Counted from the stretch's first letter, positions 48,801-59,484 are shown. The stretch: 64,000 nt of DNA from Coccinella septempunctata (GCF_907165205.1 NC_058190.1:29787345-29851344), one strand, 5' to 3'. Numbers and translations are program-made. Notes: generated by a model not told the origin, from the letters alone.

Positions 48801-51800
48801 GCATTCCAGAGTTATGGCTATAGCAAATATAGGTCAATATTCATTAATCACCCCGTATCTCCGAAACTAATAGCCTTAGGATACAAAATAAGCAAGTTTT
48901 CTGAAAGGCCTAGATGACCTGCATTCACCATTGGGCTATGGCCAACGATTCATGAAACACCCTGTATAATTTTATATGAATATTATCCTTGTTTATACAG
49001 TGCTCTCGAAAATCAACGAATAAATTCGTTATTGCTAAGAGATTTCCGAAAAAATCCTCTGATACGTCGATTTTGTTTTAACAAAGGCATTTTTTGATAT
49101 CGATCCATATTTGTGAGGTAATCGTTATTCGGGATATGACGTTATCGATAATTTTTTCAAATGGCAACAATTTCGACCGTGCCAATTGAAAGAGAGTGTC
49201 ATTTTACGCACACATTTTCAAAAATTACCAACTAATATAGGCAGAAATGCAACCACTTCAGTTCGCCCTTCAGCCGGTGCGATTCTATTCGGCCGAGAAT
49301 TAATGAATGAAATACTCTCCTGATGACAGATTTATTCTGGCGAGGTTTTTTATTATTGGAAATGTTCTTATTTTTTCAATAATTTGTTTGACTCGTGGGA
49401 ATCATATACGTTCTTCCAGTTCCGTTTCTTCCTTTACTGGTAAATGATTGGTTTTTATATAATTATATTTGAGCAATCATGGAAGCTTGGAAATTGTCCA
49501 CTCAACGATGACTTGAGAAAGTATGATTCTTCAAAGGAATATTGAATTTTAACACATTGAACGTTGACTAGGTTGTAGGGCCAGTGGTTCGATTGCACCG
49601 CTGTCTCGGAAATCACTCACTCCAACTCGATTGTGGCCATTCTTTAGATATCATTACGGGGCGCTTTTCCATACGGAGTGCTATTTGGTTTGTCAAAAAA
49701 GTTGAACAATATGATTCTACACTAGGTATATTCATTCGAAAAAATAATACCACTGAGCTGAACACTCAAAGAAAATACACAACCAAGCGTTTTACTTGAA
49801 AACTCTACTAATTTCAGATGAGGTACAGTTTTGCAACTTCGTACCAACTTATTTATGGATGTATTTTTAGTATATGAAAACTCAACATTACTTCAACAAA
49901 TTTTTCATGAAAATGGATTACCAGAAGAAATAGAGAGTTTACCGAAGAGAACACTCCGAAGATCCAGCGACTACTCCTTTTTGAAGGGGACAAATGATTA
50001 GTTGAAATTTCAATTTGATTTTCTTAGAATGATGAATAAACGTATACGATAAATGTGATTTACTCTGAAAAATAAACAAAAATATTGGAAACTTATAAAA
50101 ATCTGATTTGCAAAAAGAGGCGTACATCTATATTTGGAGAGGGTGGTCCCACCCTCTGTAATCTGTGACTACGTCGGACCGGTTAAAGGTTAAAAATAAC
50201 AGCTGCCACAGAGCAGCAGTTCCCACGTAGATAGAGGAAGGGGAAGATAACGTAAACAACAAGAAAAGTGTGTCCAACATCTCTATGTTTTTGTTGACAT
50301 TTACTGTGCATCTACTCCATGTTTGTTTACGTTTACCCCAATATTTGAATGTTAATTATCGTATTTGTGTTCGATGTAATAGTGTTTCGTTCGTTTTTAA
50401 GACTTGAGTATCGAGAATTTCGTTATCGGCATGCCAGGAAATTGTGTAATTTGTGGCAAATATGCCGAAAAAGATAAATTCGGATTGGGGTAAACGTTAA
50501 CAAAAAGTTGATGTTGGACACAGAGAGCTCTCCTTCGTAGCTGCGCAATGCGGTATCTTCTCTTTCCTCTATCTACGAGTTCCCATTTCGCCGGTGCGAT
50601 TTGGAAGTAGCGCTGCGCTAGAAACAGTATCAAATCACAGCCGGCTGTGATCAAATCAAAGAATTTTAGCACGGGAGTTGGACTCTTCTCGTTTGATATT
50701 CCTATGTTATGGTTATGGAGAGTAGAGAGAAGGAGAACGATCGCCGTACTAAAAATGTGTCTCCAAAAACGGAGAACATAGGAGTCGCTGCGATCGCAAT
50801 GTTGATCGACAAGGTGTGGGGATTTAAGCGTCAATTTGAAATTAAAGTGTCTGTCACTCATAATATATCTTCAGAATAATATTCTTCAAAACATAAATGG
50901 TACATATTTTAGCGGATAAAAAATCTGTGGTCTCAAAGCAGCGATCGTTCTCCTTCTCTCTACTCTACATAGTTACGTTATGGAGAGTAGAGAGAAGGAG
51001 AACGATCGCCGTACTAAAAACATAGACATAGAGACATGGACTGTGTCTTCCCTTTTTATCTATGCATGAAATACGGTCAAAAAAAGTGACAGACAGAAAC
51101 GCACGTCGGGCATGCAGTTGTCTTTTTCTAGAATTTTGATTGGTCCACACTCACCTCTATGTGAACAAAAAAGAGACAGGTAAATGCCCGACGATCATTT
51201 CTCTCTTTCTATAAAAAAGACAATTTCATGCTGACATTGCTCAGTCCATGTCTCTATGAATATGACTAAAAATGTGTGTTCAAAAACGGAGATAATAGGA
51301 GTCGCTGCGATCGCACGGTTGATCGATAAGGGGTGGGGATTTAAGCGTCAATTTGAAATGAACAGTCTTCATTTTATTTTAGGTTATATGTCATCGTTTT
51401 TCTGATGATTTTTCAAATACGTTTCTTCAAATCTGTATTAAATATGAGTTCTCTGAATTATATGCAATAAAATACAAGTCATATTATAAAGAGGACTATG
51501 TTATCAGCTTTATTCATTCATAATGATAAAGTAATCAATTAAATTCAAAAGCAATCACTGATCAAAAAAATTATGCGCACGTTTGTTAATCATTGTTTAT
51601 TGAAAACAGGTATGTTAGTTGGTTTACTGTAATCTTCAAAATTATACCTATATGTTTGCAGTGAGGAGTAGAATTACTAATAAAACATTTTTGAAGTGAG
51701 ATGAATATGGAATACCATTCATAATATCAAATTTTCCAAATTTCTCACCTGTTGGGTCCACAAAGTACAACAACAGTTGGCCACTGATGTGAATTCTGTG

Positions 51801-54800
51801 GTTGCAATCGATGACCTCCACCCATAAGTGCAATTGAAATTTCTGTCGCGGCTCTCCCCATAAGTTCTACTCTCCTATCCCATGTGAGCCCAACTTTTTC
51901 AGCACACTCAAACAATTTACTTCTCAAGGATGGGCTTATACATGGTACCGCAAGCCCCCCATCAGTAACATATCCGCTAAATTCATTTTTAGGAACTTGG
52001 ATTTGATTGTATGAGACAGGTCCAGAGGTGATAATATTTTGATCATGCCTAAAAAAATATTATAAAATTATAAAAGTTTTCTCAGAATCCTGTTATTAAT
52101 TGTTGAGATAAATTCATCAGAGTAAAGCAAAACCAAATCCCTTACTCATTCAGAATTCTCGACAAATATAAATATGTCAAATGCGATTGGTTTATTAGTC
52201 AACAATATTAGTGCTGGCGGTCAAAGTGTCGAATAACATACCCCAGCAGTTTTCGACTGTGAGAGCATATTATGTACTTTGCTATTGGAACCTATATACT
52301 GTATATAAGCATCTTTTAGGAATAAGATATTTCTCTCTGTTTGAGCTAGTTCTGGTTTGATATTCATTGAGAGTATAGATCGACCTCCGTTAAATCGATT
52401 GAATCAATATACAGATTGTTTCACAAAGTGCGTTTCATTGAAGAAGAATTTATCCTAAACCAACCTAATCTCCAACATTAATATTTCAAGAATGTTTTGG
52501 CTATACAAAAGTAGCCCATTAGAATAAGCATACAATTGTAACTAGAAACCATTCCTTTTAGGTTTATACATAACTGACCACACTCATTAGAATATTGCTC
52601 AAATACGACGTTGAACACCCTATATCCCGCTTATGCGTCGAAAACGGGTTATATGTCATGAGGCAAAAGTGATTCTCCCGGTATCACCTACCGACCATAT
52701 ATATTTCTCCAGTTTATTATGAAACACCCTGTATGTCCCAATATAGATATCCCAAGTTTCCCCTCTCGGCGAAATTGTGGGAGGGGGTTCAGTGTAGCAA
52801 CGAAAATTTCAAAGAAATGGATGTACAGAGTGGGCAAAATTTGTTATCTACTGAAGGGATCTCGAGAACTATAGCAGCTAGAAGAAAACTGATAACACAT
52901 TCTTTAGCTCTTTTTTCTTGACTAATCCAAAACTGAAAATAGATCTAGCCTAACGTTACAGATTTTGAGTTATTGAGAAATTATCATTTTCAGTGAAGCT
53001 GAATAACTTGTTTATTTGAACTCGTATTCGAAATCCGTTGTTACATTCTACAGGCACTTTTTTATGAGGAATTCGAACATGATATTATTGAATTTTTTGA
53101 TCCAGTCATTTTTGACTACTACTATTTGAATGAGCAGACCTGAATTCTAAATAGCACTTCCTAAACCCATCTTCTCCCTTTTTGAATCATTTTTGGCATT
53201 TTTTTAATATTAATTGATATTGGTTGTAACAACGTAGTGTTATCTATGGTAGTGTTGACATTAATGACATTTCATGAGTGCCAACCTTACTCCGTTCTAG
53301 TTACAAAAACATTAGAAAATTATTTCATGGCCAACCAAGTGCTAAAATAAAAGTGAATGGAGTATATTTATAATGTGCGAAGTAATGCAATTATAGTCCA
53401 TTCAAGAATGATTGACAATTGCGAGTGTGGCTATGGAAAATTTAAGTTGGTAATAGCCCATAAGTCAAGATTTTGTGTTGGGTAATTCAGGTTGGTATTG
53501 TGAATGAACAGTGATAGATTGTATAATATATATGTGAATCAGTTAATGCCCCACAGCAATCAACCGTCAGCTGATTTTGACAAATTGTTAGAGTACCCTA
53601 TAGTTCTACTTTTCAAATACTTTTGTAGGTTAGGTTGGGTTAGGTACTTTTATAGGTTAATAGGGAACTCTAACGATTTGTCAAAATCAGCAAAGCGTTC
53701 GTTGCCGTGGGGCACACAAGCTTTTCCCTCCATTGATTCGCATGCTGTTTTGGTCGAGTATTGTGTATATTGTGCATTATGAGCGATTAGACTATAACTT
53801 TCTCAGAAATGCCTCTCTACCGTGATAATAAAAAGCTTTGTGTGCCCCACGGCAACGAACGGTCAGCTGATTTTGACAAATCGTTAGAGTACCCTATATT
53901 TGAAAAGTTAAGTTCTGTGATTAAAACTACAGAAATTATTAAAGTTCTTTTGTGACCAGATATTAATCTGTGTCTGGACTTTCAAGGCCTACTGAGATGT
54001 CAATCATTCTTGAATGGACTATACATGGAATGCGTTTAATCTGCCGCGGCCGCTTATGTGTTCCCCGCTTGACAAATAACTAATTTTCATCAAAAGATTC
54101 CCTGGTTTTCCAGAAAACTCAGGAAAATCTTTTAATTTCAGTAGGATAATCCTCATATTTTGTGCCACAATAGACTGCTTTGGTTGAGGTGGTAGGTCTG
54201 CTGGTTTCGACCAACATACCCAACAATCTGTAATCTGTAAACCTTATACAGAAAAATCAGTAGATTCAAGAATACAGATCAGGAGGGGGCCATGACTACA
54301 AGAAGGAAAGGGAGCCCACAAAAAGTAACAAGACTGTATGAGCTGAAGAGATAACTCTAGTGGTCACATTTTGCCCCTCCCTCCTAATGCACAACCTCGC
54401 AGAAGGGGAAAACCTTGAATATTCATATTGGGACACATCTTAAGCTATTCCAACAATGAATAAAATAAATTGCAATATTTTCATAATTTGTCAATATACC
54501 AAAGCAGGGTTAAATTGGTGGTTCATTTATGTTAAATTCATAGTTCACAAATGAAAACTACTTTCAATAACATACCTATAATTAGTTGGTCTTTTAGACT
54601 CGGCTTGTTTGATTATGTCAGGCTTTTGGTTATTACTTAGCTGTTCCCAGAGTGCCTGTTTATCAAACAAAGCTAAGTTACTCTCAAAATCAAAATCTTG
54701 AGTAATTTCCTCAGTGGTTGGTGCACCAAAACATTCCTCATCTCTCCAACCCTTTGAATATTTTCCTTTAGGGTTCTTATCCCTTTTATTATTCATATTA

Positions 54801-55233
54801 TTCATTTTGAAGTAAGTGTCATTTTGTTGTACTTTATACTCTTCCATATGTTTGGTTCTATTTGGGACAGAAGTATTTCCAACCCTGTTATTAGATTCCG
54901 AGGTGTTCTGACTTCTATTACCAGCTTTTTTTGCTACTGGTTTTTTGACAACAACTGTGCTATTCTGCTGTGGTGAAGGCATTTTTCTCTCAATTAATTT
55001 CAAAGACTCGATAACACTTGAACTGAAAAAAGGCAATTTTTGTGGCTGTCACAAAATTATTTTATGTTAACTCACCTTATTTCTACAGCTTCCTTAGTTG
55101 TTTGGGGAATTCCATTATGGAATGCTCTTATCAAAGATATAGTTGTAGGGGTAACAGATATAATTTCTCCGTTATAAGTACCTAGGCCTCCAACTAATTT
55201 TATAGACACAAGGTATCCAATCCAATCTGCCAT
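45353..55233 (-). CDS. Edc3: EDC3, enhancer of mRNA decapping 3 (complete, 4 exons)
   Basis: A cytoplasmic P-body scaffold that stimulates Dcp2-mediated mRNA decapping. Exons in transcript order: 55233-55076, 55022-54576, 52048-51749, 45836-45353 (1389 nt, 462 residues), all phase 2 junctions with GT-AG borders. The N-terminal LSm domain (MADWIGYLVSIKLVGGLGTY) binds Dcp2/DDX6-type partners in the family. A Lys/Asn-rich linker precedes the FDF motif (DFDFESNLALFDKQALWEQL). The C-terminal YjeF_N dimerisation domain runs from GLAVPCISPSLRSKLFECAE through CGPNRPGATGINAARQLSSH to SLVATLPLYYTTDNGNIYLC. The length is slightly under the human protein, mainly because of a shorter linker. Two introns are large and repeat-filled. 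Confidence 0.96.
45886..48966. mobile_element. 3.1-kb composite palindrome in EDC3 intron 3
   Basis: The outer arms 45886-46303 and 48581-48966 are reverse complements over about 390-420 bp. The ends are TACAGGGTGTTTCATGA on the left and the complement at 48966, with TA at both borders. Inside, a second pair of arms (about 46311-46583 and 46890-47164) is also inverted, and a third, direct copy lies at about 46708-46855. A Harbinger-like MITE sits at 47246. It is probably a non-autonomous foldback transposon that grew by internal duplication. Confidence 0.8.
47246..47429. mobile_element. Harbinger-like MITE with TTA duplication
   Basis: 184 bp. TTA lies outside both ends (47243-47245 and 47430-47432). 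The left end GCCAAGGCGCAAATAGAAGC pairs with the right (ATTTGCGCCTGGCC). Inner arms share GGTGAGGTGACGCAG. No ORF. Confidence 0.82.
50219..50585. mobile_element. Inverted-repeat element carrying a THAP-like first-exon fragment
   Basis: The left end GTTCCCACGTAGATAGAGGA pairs with the right (CCTCTATCTACGAGTTCCC). Subterminal TGTCCAACAT also pairs. Between them, ATG at about 50430 starts MPGNCVICGKYAEKDKFGLG, ending at a good donor (gtaaac). It looks like the first exon of a THAP-type gene with nothing after it. Target duplication not clear. Confidence 0.5.
50714..50971. mobile_element. 258-bp MITE related to the THAP-bearing transposon
   Basis: The left end TATGGAGAGTAGAGAGAAGG pairs with the right (complement ending TACATA). 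The first 20 bases differ by one from the ends of the 3161-bp element at 36366. The flanks GTTATGGT and GTTACGTT agree at 6 of 8 positions. It is probably a non-autonomous derivative. Confidence 0.75.
50979..51355. mobile_element. Second, truncated copy of the same MITE, with an insertion
   Basis: It starts TATGGAGAGTAGAGAGAAGG only 8 bp after the first copy. It is interrupted at 51021-51264 by another element, then continues (AAAATGTGTGTTCAAAAACG...) to about 51355, where similarity to the first copy stops. The right terminal repeat is missing. Confidence 0.75.
51021..51264. mobile_element. 244-bp MITE with exact 8-bp duplication, nested in another MITE
   Basis: ACTAAAAA flanks both sides (51013-51020 and 51265-51272). 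The ends CATAGACATAGAGACATGGA and the complement of CCATGTCTCTATGAATATG pair with two mismatches. The 8-bp duplication fits hAT-type transposition. Confidence 0.88.
51749..52048 (-). CDS. Edc3: EDC3 exon 3: YjeF_N N-terminal half
   Basis: The acceptor is ttttttag (complement at 52049-52056); the donor is AACAG/gtgaga. 300 bp, phase 2 in and out. It encodes NEFSGYVTDGGLAVPCISPS, then ECAEKVGLTWDRRVELMGRA and GGGHRLQPQNSHQWPTVVVL CGPN, closely matching the human EDC3 YjeF_N start. Confidence 0.95.
53273..53366. repeat. Solo end of the 802-bp transposon family
   Basis: 94 bp matches 18209-18302 (both contain CCAACCTTACTCCGTTCTAG and end in GTGAATGGAGTATA). The other end is absent. It directly precedes another MITE in EDC3 intron 2. 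Confidence 0.82.
53392..54023. mobile_element. 632-bp MITE with perfect 25-bp inverted repeats and an internal foldback
   Basis: 53392-53416 (TATAGTCCATTCAAGAATGA...) is the exact complement of 53999-54023. TATA ends suggest a TA target. Inside, a second repeat (GGTCAGCTGATTTTGACAAA and variants) occurs three times: at about 53548-53605, inverted at 53650-53722, and direct again at 53837-53893. An older foldback is therefore nested within it. Confidence 0.88.
54576..55022 (-). CDS. Edc3: EDC3 exon 2: linker and FDF motif
   Basis: The acceptor cttttttcag; the donor ATTATAG/gtatgt. 447 bp, phase 2. It encodes the start of the linker (SSSVIESLKLIERKMPSPQQ), a basic/Asn-rich stretch, GWRDEECFGAPTTEEITQDF and the FDF-type helix-binding segment (NLALFDKQALWEQL), the DDX6-binding region in the family. 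Confidence 0.95.
55076..55233 (-). CDS. Edc3: EDC3 exon 1: LSm domain
   Basis: ATG at 55233-55231, donor ATAAG/gtgagt. 52 codons plus 2 nt. It encodes a divergent LSm fold (MADWIGYLVSIKLVGGLGTY, then NGEIISVTPTTISLIRAFHN). It is the first ATG in the transcript direction that gives the family N-terminus (human MATDWLGSIVSI). Confidence 0.93.
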
Positions 55234-56309
55234 TCTTCAGTTTTTTATTAAGTTTTTTTACAAACAGAAAAACAAAATTCTTTCTCCGTGTTTCGTCTAC
55301 TGTCGCGAAAGTTAATTGATATGCTCACAACACAATGTAGAAACTCAGTAAATTTTAATTTCTATTTTATTCCGAGATCTGAGATGTCATTCTAAACGGT
55401 GAAAACTTCCTTTTCCAGATGTTCAATCAACAATCACAAAATAAAATTATAGTTTTTCTCTTCTTCTTGAATATATCGCAGTTTGGTTAAAGTTCTGGTC
55501 TGTGGTTCTGTTTAAACTTCGAAGGACCAAAATGGAATCTCATGCGAAGTAAAAAAAATGAATAAATAATAATAGTTATGGTATGAAGAATAAGTAGACT
55601 AGAATTTTTTAAACACTAAACTTTGAAGCAAAGATTAGATCTTTGCTTTGAAGGGTGTTCCCATAAAAGCTAGTGGCGTAGAACGTAGAAAGACCCTAAT
55701 TTTATGTGGCAACACCGTAATTTGATATGGACACACTGAACTCAATAAATAATAATTTATTATTATTATAAGAGTACCATTTAGGTGTAAAATTGAATGA
55801 TGTTTAATTATGTTAACTTGAAATTATAAACGACTAGGTACTTAGGTACTAGAAGTCCACTAGTTCTTCCAAAAAAAGGATGGTCTCGGTCTGATAGCAC
55901 CAGTCAGAAGTTCTACAGTGAAGCAAAGCTTCCTTGTTGTTTTTCATTTGAAGGTAATAATATATCAGCTGATAATTTTAGTATATACTTATATACATAA
56001 AATTCACTGGCTCTTGCCGATAATGCAAGAGCCAGTTGGTTGGGAAAATTGTCGATAGACCTCCGGATTCTGAAAAAGTGGCCCAGATTGATATCGAAAA
56101 TAATGATTCACATTTATTTCGAATGTTAAGTCCAGTTTTGGGCGAAAAAGCGATACAAAAATGTTTCAATGACAAAAACGAAAAAAAAAACAACTCTGTG
56201 ATTTGCCCAAATCCTTAAGAACAGAATCAAAACAAATCCTCTTTCTAAGAGGTGTTGTTGCATATCAAGGAGAGTACTCAACAGCCATTGAATACTTTGT
56301 TGGGTACTT

Positions 56310-57370
56310 CCTTAGACCCCCTATAGTGCGTTATTACATAAGGAGGGCACTTTTAATTATCTATATCTCGGTAATGATGAGAGGTAGACAAAAACAAATT
56401 GCAGATTTGAAAAGAGCAAAAAGCAGATATCCCACAAGCTAGGGTGAGAAAAAAAGTTTTTTTTCTCCTCCAAAAACTCGTAAAGTATTAATGAGCAGAA
56501 CGAACGAACTGGTGAGCAAAACGGAGCAAAACGATAGCTTTCGAATGATACCAATATCGGAAAGATCCGTTGAGGTGCCCTACTAGTGTAATATTACACC
56601 AGCAGGGCACTTTTGATCATATATATATATCTCGGTAACGGTAAGTGGTAGAGAAAAACTAATTGCAGATTTGAAAAGAGCAAAACGAGAGCAAAACGAA
56701 GATATCCCACAAGCTAGGGTGAGAAAATAGTGCGGAAAGTGATACTTGCCCGCACGAAACTGCCGTTGCCCGAACGATGCGAAGCAGAGTTCGGGTAAGC
56801 AGTTGAGTGCGGGCAAGATACTTTCCGCAAGAGTTAGGAACAATATTTTTTCTAAAAGCGCTTGAAATATAGAAATGTATCCATTTCACGAAACAGATCA
56901 TATCTCATTTGATTAATTCATATAATGACAGGCGTAATTCTGCATATCATTACTATGAGTTTCTCATCGTTGACGTTCTGTGCATAGAAACATGATAGAA
57001 TTAAATTTACTCTATAATATTTGCGTGCGGGAAAGTGACTCTTTGCAACTTGGAATGCGTACGGGAAAAGGGTTGGACGCGCACGCTTGTAGAAAAAATT
57101 TTTTTTTTTCTCCTCCAAAAATTCGTTAAGTATAAATGAGCAAAACGAACGGACTGGTGAGCAAAACGGGAGCTTTCGAATGATACCAATATCGGAAAGA
57201 TCCGTCGAGGTGCCCTGCTGGTGTAATATTACACCAGGGCACTTTGAATTGTCTACAGCTCATTGTATATAGGTGAGCAAAATAAACTGAGTAGTGAGCA
57301 AAACGAAGCAAAATGGGAGCGAAACGAGGGCATAAAAATCGTACAAATTCTTTAAGGTGTCATGCTAGTG
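56310..57370. repeat. Tandem array with palindromic TAATATTA junctions
   Basis: Three units of about 250-280 bp (excluding an insertion) share AATTGCAGATTTGAAAAGAG, GATATCCCACAAGCTAGGGT and GGAAAGATCCGT. Each junction is a palindrome: 56572-56608 and 57210-57243 read GGTGTAATATTACACC or close to it, inside GTGCCC...GGGCAC arms; older ones lie near 56325 and 57355. The second unit is interrupted from about 56728 to 57090. The motif GAGCAAAACGA also recurs many times. Confidence 0.75.
56731..56830. repeat. GC-rich inverted repeat inside the array insertion
   Basis: The left arm (GTGCGGAAAGTGATACTTGC, CCGCAC, CCCGAAC) pairs with the right arm (GTTCGGG, GTGCGGGCAAGATACTTTCC). It stands out by GC content from its AT-rich surroundings. 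It is part of the inserted segment 56728-57090, whose far end holds GTGCGGGAAAGTGAC again. Confidence 0.7.
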
Positions 57371-57747
57371 TAATGCCGCTACAGACGTCCCTTGATCAGT
57401 GTGTGACAAGTTGTGGTCACTCATTAATTTTTACTTATTTCCTTTATGTTTTATTACATCCTTCAATATTTTTCCATTGTTTTCCGTTTATGTATTTTAT
57501 TGATCGGGGTTTTCTTCATAACCTTATGCGAAAGATGGGAGATTTTTCTCAACAATCATTATTTCAGTAAAATCCATCAGGAATTGAGAGTTTTTTGTTT
57601 AAACAGAAAGATGGTGAAGAAGACGAAAACAAAAATGTAAGTATTCAATTGTAGAAAAATATGGAGTCATAGGAAGGAATGATAAAACTACGTTTAAATA
57701 ATAATCTATTTATAAGAAAATATTTGTGTACAATTTGATCATTAATA

Positions 57748-58568
57748 TACACAGTGGCCCGAAAATCTGGAAACAGTGAATTTATTTCGCGCACGGGTGA
57801 AAAAACGTAATTCTGATACTGGGGTCTTTAGTAATTTCGTCCATTTTTGAGCCCTATGCAGAGTTTTCTGTTAAAAAATCCGGGGGCACAAATCGATTAT
57901 GGCATTACATGTGCGTCGAATCTTATTTGTGCCCATTTATTGGGCTCAGGAAGTCAGGAAGATTGTGTTTGTTATTTAACAAACACAATCACTTGTGTGT
58001 TATTTGGGCTTCTGATTAGAAGTGGTCAGTCAGTGGGGCAACAATGTGGGTCCTCAAATAGTACAAAAAAATTCGGGTTTCAAGCAATTCGGATGTAAAA
58101 TTTCCCGATGAATCGGAATCTGCAAAAAAAAATTATGGGTTTGCATTTGAAATTTGAAATTTCAATTTTGGGACTCTTATACCACTATCAGAATTCCGAT
58201 TTTCCACGCGTGCGAGACAGTGATGGATTTAAGGGGCAGGGAAGGTGGTCTGCCCCCCCAGATGTCCTCGGTGCCCTCCCCAGAAAAAAAGAGAAATTAG
58301 AAAACAGCGATGAAAAACAGCAATTCTGGAGGTTTTTCGTTGTTTTTAGCCATTTCTAGAATTTTCGGACTTCTTCTCGAGCCAACCTCGGGTGCGATTA
58401 CCTCAGACCTTCCTAAGGGGTGCCCCCCCACAAAAAATGTTCATTTCCGCCTATGCTGGTCGGCAGTACAATTCACTTCTGTCCCGCTTGACAAAAAAGT
58501 GTAGATACGTCCCTGGTGCGAGAAATAAATTCACCGATTCCAGAGTTTTTGGACCAGCCGATATAATA
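57748..58568. mobile_element. Tc1-like MITE carrying a nested hAT MITE
   Basis: The left end (CAGTGGCCCGAAAATCTGGA, then GTGAATTTATTTCGCGCAC) pairs imperfectly with 58516-58566 (AAATAAATTCACCGATTCCA, TTTTTGGACCAGCC). The segment 58184-58217 belongs to an internal inverted copy. The interior also has a 13-bp stem hairpin (GATTGTGTTTGTT and complement) at 57960-57989. Confidence 0.65.
58218..58515. mobile_element. 298-bp hAT MITE with exact 8-bp duplication
   Basis: GTGCGAGA flanks both sides (58210-58217 and 58516-58523). The ends CAGTGATGGATTTA and TAGATACGTCCCTG are near-complements, the hAT CAG...CTG pattern. It inserted into the Tc1-like MITE. Confidence 0.9.
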
Positions 58569-58736
58569 AAAATAATAAAATATAGATTAACAGCAGTTTA
58601 TATACCTTGGTACATCTTAAGAAATTAAAAAATTTTGGTTAATTGAGGATTTTATTATAATATCGGTCATTTACGAGTCATTATATATTATCAGAGTTAA
58701 AATTATAAATATCTATATATTAATTAACTAATATAA

Positions 58737-59484
58737 ATATACAGGGTGATCAATTTTTAAATTTCAAGATTTGTCATGTGGTTATGCAGTGAGATTTTAT
58801 TATACCGTTGTCAATTCATATGTGCGGTTGGAATTTTTTTTAATTAACTAGTTTTTCTTTTTTAATTTGTTCATACAAAACAATTAATTTTATGATAAAT
58901 AACTTTGAAGTAGGTTCTTTTCATCATGCCCATAAGCAGAGGAAGCTCTTTTCAATTTCCCCAGATAAATTTCTGTAATGAAAAAAACGAAAAAGATAAA
59001 ATATTTCTAGTTTTTCGCGAAAATCAATTTTCTGCAGAGAAAAATGTATATTTTGATCCCTATTGAAAAAATCTACTTGACCTTGACTCCAAAGTCAGAT
59101 TGGAAATGTGCATTATTTGATATACTCCTGAAGACTAAGAAACTTTCATTTGAAATATTGTTTGATCCAGGCTCTTCCCAATGAATTATACATTGTTACA
59201 CATGTAACTGTGAATTTTGAATTGTTTGTTTGCATCTTAAAAAAAAATAAATTGGTTCGTTATTTGTGTCCCCATGAATACTCACTTCTTCAAATGTATC
59301 AATTCTGAGCATAAAAAACTTCATGTCTCGACAAAGATTCTGGAAAAAAAATTTCATGTTCCCAATTCAAAAAATCTACTTCGTCTTGAAATGACCTTGA
59401 ATACGAATGCAGCCACCAAAGTCAGTCTACTTCCGATGTACCCCTGAAGACTAAGAAAATTATAAAATGGGTCACCCTGTATAT
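58737..59484. mobile_element. 748-bp element with TATACAGGGTGA ends
   Basis: ATATACAGGGTGA at 58737 and its exact complement ending at 59484 define it. Two related direct segments lie inside (about 59055-59155 and 59360-59470, both with AAAATCTACTT...CCTTGA and CCTGAAGACTAAGAAA). No ORF of note. Confidence 0.65.
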
